Assembly (NCBI GenBank): GCA_029298735.1
Contig: JANSLP010000303.1
Coordinates: 1-39,495 of the forward strand
DNA from: Ophiostoma sp. CBS 140.51
Taxonomy: Eukaryota > Ascomycota > Sordariomycetes > Ophiostomatales > Ophiostomataceae
Direction: 5' to 3'
Length of the DNA stretch: 39,495 bases
Below the pieces are notes generated by a model that worked only from the letters and a program-made list of their open reading frames with translations, did not search any database and had not been told where the DNA came from. The position numbers were made by a program, and so were the translations under genes. Positions 32,274-39,495 of the stretch are shown in pieces. The number at the start of each line of letters is the position of its first letter. Within the stretch, counting starts at the first letter, position 1.

Positions 32274-34482
32274 GAGGAACGGAATTGTGTGGTGAAAAGC
32301 GGGAAGGCGAAAAAAGAAGTGTTCGAGATATATATCAGGGTTCGATTAGGATCAAAAGTCGACAGCGAGCGATGCCTTTGTCCTGGATGTGCAGGGAGGG
32401 CGAGGAACAAACGCAGGGCGTCGCAGGCGAGAAGGAGAAGAGAGAGGCGGGGGGCTTTGCGTAAAAACGTCGATGAGGATTTGCGTCGGTGGATGGTAAA
32501 GAGGATGCAAAGGCGGTCAAAGGTGTTTTCGATCGATGATTGCGCAGCCGGAAATCGGAAGGTGTGTTGTTGTTGTGGATAATAGGGAGGAAAAGAAAAG
32601 GCAGAAAATGGAGAGAGGCACAAGGGGGGCAAAAGAAGCAAAAGACACAAGAGAAAAGAGATGAAGGGATGCAACAGCGAGCGCTTCTCGAGCTAAAACA
32701 AAAATAGAAACCGAGCAGGCGGAGAAAAAGAGACGGTCTGCGAAAGTCGTGAGGAGGGGTGATGCGTGTTTTCGACGAACAGCGCGATGGGAAGCTGTCC
32801 TTTGAGTTTGACGATTGGCGATGCGAAAGAGGAGGATGAGGCTGGATTGAGATTGAGATTGGAGAGGAAGCAAAAGAGAGGAGGGACTGGTGGAGGGAAA
32901 ACGGAATGGGTCCCTTTTTTGGTTCGAGATGATGTGGTGGTGCTTCAAAAAGGCAAGGTTCGCAAAAGAGGAAGGGGCAGCCCAAAAACCTTGCTTGCTC
33001 CTGCCCAGCAGATGTTGGACTAGGACCTAGGTCGCGAGCGAGGCACCCCCCTCCCCTCCCCTCTCTACGAATACAAAGATACTTCGTACAGTGGCTCGAG
33101 TGGTTCACAGCGGCGGTTGCTGGTCGCTAGGGGGCGGCTCTGGTTGCTGTTTGTGCTCCCCCTCGCTCTTCCCCCCTTTCGGAGTTTTGTTTTTTCGTTC
33201 CTTGTTTCGCTGTTTCCCAAAGCTGGGCGGCGGTGTCGCTAGTGCTAATTTAAAAAATTGGGGGGGCTTCACTCCTTGTGTCTTGTCTCGTCGGGGGGGC
33301 CGGGCGCGCCTTCCCAAATAGTGGGATAACGCCCGTCTACCGGCCTTATCTACAGAAGGGAGACGCGTTGAGGCGTTACATATGAGAGCTGAACTTTGGA
33401 GAGCAACATTGCAGAAACAATATTGATTTGTGCGAGAGTTGTGATTGCATTCCATCGTCAATGTCGGCCCATTCTGTCAACAGTATCCTGGGCAGGCACC
33501 AATAGGCCGGGTCGCGTGTACCTGTTAATCCCAAGAACGGCAGTAGGCAAGAGTGATGCAATCGGTTTTCTTGGGCAGGAGCTGACCAGATACAAAAGAT
33601 ACAAAGATACAGAGTACAAAAGCTACCACAAACGAGTGTAGCCTAGCATCGGCCGAAACTACAGCCCCCCAAGGCCCAACTGGAGCTGAAAGTCCAGTTG
33701 GCGGGGTACTACAAGTGCAAACAGTGAGGGGTGAAAGGCGCGCCTAAGACAATGAAAAGACAATGGAAGGCAGGCACGTCAACCAAAGTCCTACCAACAG
33801 CGCAACTTCCCTACAACGGTTCCGTTCCGTTTTCATGGAAGTTGGGAAGCTGCGATGCCGTGCAATCTATTTCTCGCTGCCGAAACAGAAGGCGCAGAAC
33901 AATAAGTTGTGGATTGAGAAGGAGCAGTTGCCCTGTTTCATTTTCAGATAAAGTATTATGGGGTACAGAATGCTCTGTAGCAACTGCTGTAAGCAAGCGC
34001 CAATGCAAGATTACATAGCAACCAACCAGCACCCAGAAGCTTGGGCCAGTTAGGTTGAGCAACGGCGGCGTTGCAGCGACGGCGGCTGGCAAGAACAGCG
34101 CGCGGCAACACGAAAATCATCATCCCATCTTTTGCGAAAGCACGTGATATCAAATATCAACCAGTGAAGTCAACACATCAATATTCACGATGTAAATAAG
34201 AGTAAATAAGAGCGGTGGAAGGATATTTCGGTTTTTTAACGACAGAAAAGGTAGTAATATTGTCGCTTGTTTTCCCAAGATGTAAAAAGACCATAAAGAT
34301 ATAAACCAGAAACGTAAACCTCTCCTTGAAGAAGAGACATAAAAACGTATAAACGAAGGTAGGGAGAATAAAACAGATAAAAAATCAAAAGAAGAACGCT
34401 GTTATATACAAATGCAAGACCCTCTATCATTAAAATAAACCCGCGTCGAGACGCCGTGTATACTGTTGATACTGCTAAATCA
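32274..34482. other. Intergenic, TPD3 promoter side to YMR1 3' side
   Basis: About 2.2 kb with no supported gene. The TPD3 upstream part (32280-33100) is pyrimidine-rich on the minus strand, so long frames there (32030-32674, 32335-33108) are compositional artefacts. A palindrome GATATATATC lies at 32327-32336, about 55 bp before the TPD3 ATG, possibly a TATA element with a very short leader. Two G7 runs lie at about 33261 and 33293. From 34150 to 34440 the DNA is AT-rich, as expected after the YMR1 stop. Confidence 0.55.
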
Positions 34483-37400
34483 TCAAGCTCTGCCTGTCCA
34501 CTCCATATCCCTCAACTCCTGCTCGCCGTTCGACCGGTTCATCTGCCGGCTGCGTCGGCTGCCGCTGCCGCCAACAAACGAGTCAAAGACGCCGCCGCCG
34601 GTGTTACTCCCAGAATCATTCTCGTCGTCATCGCCGGCCAGGCCAAAGAGAGCCTCGCGGCCGTTAATGTTGCTCACGACGCTCCCAGAACCGGAGCCAC
34701 TACCACTGGCACCTCCACTACCACCCTCGTTGGAATTGCTGAACGCATTCGCAATGCTTGTTGCCGTATTACTACCCCCACCACCAATGCTGCTGCCCAC
34801 AGACGTCAGTGTACCAATGACGCCGCCGACTTTCTGGCCGAGACCGAGGCCGGCAATGCCTTCACGGATGACGGCAAAAGCACCGGGTTCATTGGCAGAA
34901 GAGCCGCTGCGCTGGAAGGAGGGCGAAGAATCTTCATGGTCGTTGACGGGCGTGGCGAGCATAGCGCGGGCCGTGGCGGCATTGGGTTGCGAGGGGGTGG
35001 ACTCCAACTCGGCACCGGCCGACTGTGAAGTCTGGAAAGAGGGTGGTGGGACAGGGCTGGCGCCACGGCGAGGAGAGGGCGAAACAGACTGGCTGCTACG
35101 TGCATTCCTTGCCGAAGCAACCGGATCGTCGTCACCGGGCGTAACGATGACGGTCGCCGGCGCCACGGTGGTGGAGGTCATTGTGGCATGATAGTTGGCC
35201 GTGTTAGCCGTGCGCTCAGCAGTGGCGGCTGCCGCTGCATTCAACGCGCTGTTCATGTCCTGGTCGGTACGATTAAAGGCTTGGTGCCACCAGCGGATCT
35301 GGTCGAGGTTGCAAAAGAGCAGCCGGTCGTCCTGGCGGCCGCCACCACTCATGCCGTTGTTGCTGTCATCCGCTGCCGCCATGGCAGAGGCGTCGTACTG
35401 GGGGTTGGTGAACTCGGCGCGGCGGGACAAGAAGTAGTCCCAGACGGACGAGGTGCGTTCGCGGACTTTGGCGTCGCGACGCTGGCGTTCATTGTTGTAG
35501 AGGAAGGTGCCGTACTGGCAAGAGTAGAGATGGTAGAGGAGACGGCGCAGGAACCGCTCGTTGAACTCGAAGCGGGTCGGGTGCTGGCGCAGCATCTGGT
35601 ACGTGGCGTCCAAGAACTGGTGGAAGACGGGGCTGATTTCGCGGGGCCGTGTGGCCTGGCCCTCTTCAATTGTTGGGGTCCTGCTGCTGGGGGGATCCTC
35701 GCCACCTCCATCACCGGCGCCGTCACCGTCAGAGCTCTCCTTGTCCTGGCTGAGGCTCTTCTTGAAGAAGCGGCGGGCACTCGCAACTGCATTGTCAACA
35801 AACTCGTTGCGGCCATCATTCTCGCTCGGGTCGATCTTGGTTCCGGCCATGGCGTCATTCTGTGTTACGAACCATTTCTCCGAGTTGAGATGTCCTGAGC
35901 GCTGCTGGAACATGTGGCCAAACGCCAGCCAGTCCTTTTCGATCAGCACAATGAAGCCGTCAATTGTGCGGTAGTAAGGGTCCAGCATGATTTGCGACAG
36001 ACCGCTCAGCTGGCTGGTGCGGTCCCAGCCGTCCGAGCAATGGATAAGTACATGGGCCGCGCTGACACCGACCGCGCGCGCAATGGTCTGAGACCCTGTC
36101 AGAATGCCACGGATGTGCCTAAGCCAATCGCTTTTGGCCAGAAGGTTCTGGTTGGGCGGCAGCGGCGAGATATCGGCGTCCTTGACCGCCTCAATGACCT
36201 TGTTGAGGGAGTCTCGCATGACGTGAATGTTGTCGATGCTGAGGAACACCTTGGTGGCCGATTTGTAGTGCTCCATGTTTTCGGAGCCCTTGCCCACCAC
36301 CTGCATAGCAAGCGAGTTGATGGCAGGACGCGCGTCCACGATAAGGTTGTCCCGCCGGGCACCCACGACACGGTTCCCCGGCTTGGCGTCGGACCCGTCG
36401 TCGGCTTCGAGCGCCAAATCGTCAGCCGTTGCAGCCGCAGACCCTATACGGTCAACCTCGGCCACGGCTTCAGCCACACCATCGTATGTGACAATCATAG
36501 TATCATTGCTCCCGCTGCCATTCGAGTCGCCGCCAGTCGAAGCCGCATTAGAACCGGGGCCGTTGTTATTATCGTCAGCATTGTTACTGTGAGCTGCTGT
36601 CCCATCGCTACCGCCAGTGCTAAACACAGCCGTCGACTTGTAGAAGCATGCACTGACCAGCCGCTCATCCTGAATGCTGCGGTTGCCGCGCACGCCTACA
36701 AGGGGCTGCGAGCTGCGTGTGATGCTGCACTGTGTAATGGGGTGGTAGTACGTCAGCGCAGGGATGCGTGCTCGCGAGCGGAACTGGCCTGCGTATTTCA
36801 AGACATTATCCGAGATCTTGGAGGGCACGACCAAAACGCTCGGGTACGTGGGTGAAAAGGCATAGTCCTTGTTGATGTGGGAGATGCGCCAGCCGCGATC
36901 CGGTAGCTTCTCACTAATGCCCTGGCGGCGGAATTCGGCACGAGCGTCGTAGACATCCCAGCCGCAAATGGCCTTTTCCTGGCGTGGAGGCACATACGAA
37001 AAAGCATAGAGCTTCTCGATGCTGCCGAGGCGGCAGGTGCGGTCGCGGATAAACTCAAAGGCATCGCGGGCCAGCTTGCTGTCGGCGAAGCTAAAGCAGA
37101 CGATATTGAAGTCGCGGCACCGAATGCGGATGGAGGCGGGCACGCCGCTGGATGGCGGAGTGGGCCGGAACGTGCAGTGCGCAATAATGGGGTACGTTAT
37201 CCAGGATTCGCGCTGGCGGACGGGCGCCGGCGTTGGCGGTTGTGGTTTTTGCTTGTTCGGTTCGGCAAAGGGTGTAGGAGTAGAAGAGGAGTCGTTGGAC
37301 GAGTGAGCTGGGGTATCTTTTGGTGGAGGGGGTGGTGGTGTCGGGACGGGGGCACAGAAAACAATATGGAAGTTTGTGAGCTTCAGCGTGCCTTTTGTCG

Positions 37401-37545
37401 ACGTCCCCGCCGACAGGACGTTGACATTTTCGATTGTCTGGACGGAGAGGAAGATGAGAGGTTAGCATAGGCCAGGGCTGGGAGCTTGGGAACATCATGA
37501 AAATCACAAAAGCTCAAAGGGGAGGCTTACAAGCTTGGGGTCCAT
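34483..37545 (-). CDS. YMR1: Ymr1-type myotubularin phosphoinositide 3-phosphatase
   Basis: Dephosphorylates PI3P, and PI(3,5)P2 in many family members, on endosomal and vacuolar membranes. Exon 1 is only 15 nt (37531-37545, MDPKL), the intron is 93 nt (37438-37530; donor GTAAGC, GCTAAC branch, acceptor CCAG), and exon 2 is 34483-37437, giving 989 residues. The N-terminus TIENVNVLSAGTSTKGTLKL...FHIVFC is a PH-GRAM domain, with a Pro-rich insertion. The catalytic domain contains IPALTYYHP, RGNRSIQDERL, the P-loop HCSDGWDRT with C472 and R478 of the CX5R signature, DPYYRTIDGF, and EKDWLAFGHMF. Between the DERL and ARPAI motifs is an Asn/Gly/Ser/acidic insertion of about 95 residues (270-365). 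The C-terminal 250 residues are Ser/Gly-rich and probably disordered. Catalytic residues look intact. No FYVE domain is seen, as in yeast Ymr1. Confidence 0.94.
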
Positions 37546-39495
37546 GTCGGTCGTCGGGCGCCGCCGTCAGGTCGGCAGCGACGCAAGACAAGGGACGGAG
37601 ACGGGAGACGGGAGAGTGAGAGTGGGTGGACCGGATAGCGATAAGAGCTTCAAAGTGCGTAGTGCTGGGTATCAACAGATGAAATGCCAGATGCTCAAAC
37701 GGTAAAAATTGAGCTGAAGCTCGAGCTGTTTAATGACGCGGCTCCGGAAGCGGCGGACAACAAGAAGGGCGGGGAACGGAGCTGTGCGTGATATCGTAGT
37801 CGATGCCGTGGTCGGCGGAAAAGTCGTATGGAATGCTGTCGTGCACATGTATGCAGTGAGCCGTGAGGGAAAACACGAGACCAGGCGCAAAGGTGAAGCA
37901 CACGCTCTTTTCCTGTATTGATGTGCAGTTTGAGGTTAAATGTGCTGGAGCCGAGGGGTCAGGTCAGGGCCTAGTTGCAGCCTGCCCGAGAGGAAGGAGC
38001 TCTGTTGTTGGTGGGTTGTAGTGGTCGCTCGGGTGGGTAGCGGCGGGCGCTTGGCACTTACGCCCAATCGCAGTCACGTGGGGTTGTTCAACCAGTGATG
38101 CAGTCCTTCCCTAGTGACAGCATTGTTGAGGCTGCGTCGTGCATGCTCTTCAGTGATTGGCTCTTCGTTGTATTGAAGACCTCAAAAGGGCAATTTCCAT
38201 GTGATGTTTAGTCTTTTGATAGCAACTCGGGATAAAAACAATATGTCGGGATATTCTGGATCTCGAGCCTTGCCGGTGTCGTTGCGGCAGAACAGATATA
38301 CATATACAAAATACTGGAACTGTGATAAGAAAACGCGAAAAAGACTTAATATGGGTAGTCAGCACGTCTTTTAAGGTCAGAACGCAAAAAAAAAGAGAAG
38401 AAAAAGAAAAGGTTCGTCAAAAAAATTAACAAAAAATACGTACAGCAGCGGGTATTCGCTGGTCGTCACCGACCCAACTACTAATCCGCCGATTACAGGT
38501 TTAACTAGGGGAGAGCGGACGGGATCCCGTGTTCTCCTGTATCTATGGCCGTACGTGAAAGAACTGCATACTAAGAACACTTATATGGGGACTTTTGCAA
38601 ACTACTGGACGATCTTTGCGATTTTGTATGGGCTGGCTCATGTAATACTTCACAGTTCCCCAGTCAAGGGTTTTGTGGTAAGAGACCTTACAGGACATAT
38701 ATCTCTTTAGAGAAGACTCCCCACTGTCCTGGATAATGTGAGCTCTTTATTCGAAATGAATGAGCACAGATCACATCTTGGCTTGTGAAGGAAACTGCCA
38801 TGTCTGGAAGCATTTCCTATTTGTTTTCTCGCCGGCCGTTTTGGCCGTGCCGTTTGGGTAAGTTTCCTCCTCCAAGAGTCCCAAGAGCCCCCAAACATGA
38901 TCTCCAGATCAAACAAGATTAGCAGATCAGACACAATCTCCAGATCAAAGATGATCTCCAGATTGAAACAAACAAACAAATCATGACAACGGATGAAATA
39001 CTGACTAATCTCATCTTCTAGGAAGCCCCAGACCTCGGTGAGCTGTGATCCCGAGCCAAGCACGTACCCCTACACCGAGTGCTTACTTACAGCCTCGTCA
39101 CCGGCAGATATTAAACCTGCGTTGTGTCAGTTTAGCTTTTCTTTTATGTATTGTATTCTTTTCCAGAGCATCTCGAACACCCATACTCAACCTTTCACAA
39201 ATCCGGGGACATGAACAGCTCTAGTGATTCATCACCGAGATGTACTCAAGATCATCTCATCCGGGGTAATGTGCCAGTTCATGGGGTTGATCTTGACGTG
39301 GTGGTCTCCTCATATCCTGGCGGCTAGTTTATGACTCAGTTTTGTATCTCTGGGCTATATCGGCAAGTATCGAGAGAACAATACAAAGCTTTTGGAGTAC
39401 GAAAGATGTGTAGGGCTAATATCATAGCCAAGAAAAACTGTGTTTAATTTATCGTATCGAATTCACGTTTTTTTTCTTCTTTTTTTTTTAAAAAA
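37546..39495. other. Gene-poor right end
   Basis: Almost 2 kb without a credible gene. The first 400 bases are the presumed YMR1 promoter. From 38200 the sequence is AT-rich. A four-copy 18-bp tandem repeat lies at 38899-38970 inside a 118-codon minus-strand open frame (38707-39063) that has no recognised domain. The last 30 bases are T- and A-runs. Nothing else is seen. Confidence 0.55.
38899..38970. repeat. 18-bp tandem repeat, four copies
   Basis: Four head-to-tail 18-bp units at 38899, 38917, 38935 and 38953. The core is GATCTCCAGATCAAA; the second unit is the most diverged (GATTAGCAGATCAGA). Each unit contains the near-palindrome GATCTCCAGATC. On the minus strand the period is in frame in a 118-codon open frame, where it reads as a FDLEII-like hexapeptide. 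A similar GATCTCCAGATC site occurs singly near 29405. Confidence 0.85.

Noticed and set aside
32335..33108. 257-codon minus-strand frame upstream of TPD3
   Set aside because: It is Ser/Pro/Phe-rich because the strand is a CT-rich promoter tract; it ends about 60 bp before the TPD3 start and shows no family motif.
1..39495. Search for CRISPR arrays, transposases, reverse transcriptases, long terminal repeats and telomeric repeats
   Set aside because: None was seen; the only repeats found are short tandem arrays and microsatellites listed as features.

Overview
The window is nuclear DNA of a filamentous ascomycete, most likely a sordariomycete-type mould. The evidence is short spliceosomal introns (52-312 nt) with GTRNGT-like donors and CTAAC-type branch points, C-ending codon preference, pyrimidine-rich leaders before genes, and a conserved fungal gene set (Cdc48, PP2A scaffold, Axl2-like, myotubularin, Efm6-like). 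I see no rRNA, CRISPR array, prophage, transposase or reverse transcriptase. I support nine protein-coding genes and two tRNA genes; the assignment below order level is not attempted.

Layout. 1-5.4 kb: tRNA-Leu(AAG), a long gene-free AT/pyrimidine-rich stretch, a 2EXR-domain protein gene with a probable unlisted first exon, and tRNA-Glu(CTC) 70 bp behind it. 6.4-7.3 kb (minus): a secreted Ser/Thr-rich protein ending in an RlpA/Asp f 7-like double-psi beta-barrel. 7.3-12.2 kb: almost 5 kb without a credible gene, with a conspicuous purine/pyrimidine strand switch near 10.3 kb. 12.2-13.2 kb (minus): a two-exon Efm6-type lysine methyltransferase. 15.7-19.6 kb (plus): a 1328-residue Axl2-like cell-polarity membrane protein, divergent from the methyltransferase. 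21.5-22.1 kb (plus): a two-exon 179-residue protein with a mitochondrial-type leader, not recognised. 23.6-26.5 kb (plus): the AAA+ ATPase Cdc48/p97, four exons. 27.6-28.1 kb (minus): an unrecognised helical 175-residue protein, convergent with CDC48 and followed by an in-frame 64-codon acidic extension beyond its TAG. 29.65-32.3 kb (minus): the PP2A scaffold subunit A (Tpd3/PR65), seven exons. 34.5-37.5 kb (minus): a Ymr1-type myotubularin phosphoinositide 3-phosphatase, two exons. 37.5-39.5 kb: gene-poor, with a four-copy 18-bp tandem repeat.

These are mostly independent housekeeping genes (protein quality control, phosphatase scaffolding, phosphoinositide turnover, translation-factor methylation, polarity); nothing indicates an operon or biosynthetic cluster. 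I did not find a convincing new multi-gene system. The observations most worth following are the in-frame stop and acidic tail of the 175-residue gene, the reconstructed first exon of the 2EXR gene, the large gene-free interval with its strand switch, the low-complexity insertion inside the myotubularin catalytic region, and the 18-bp repeat near the right end. Exon boundaries were derived by hand from splice signals, frame continuity and remembered family motifs; no transcript or database comparison was possible.
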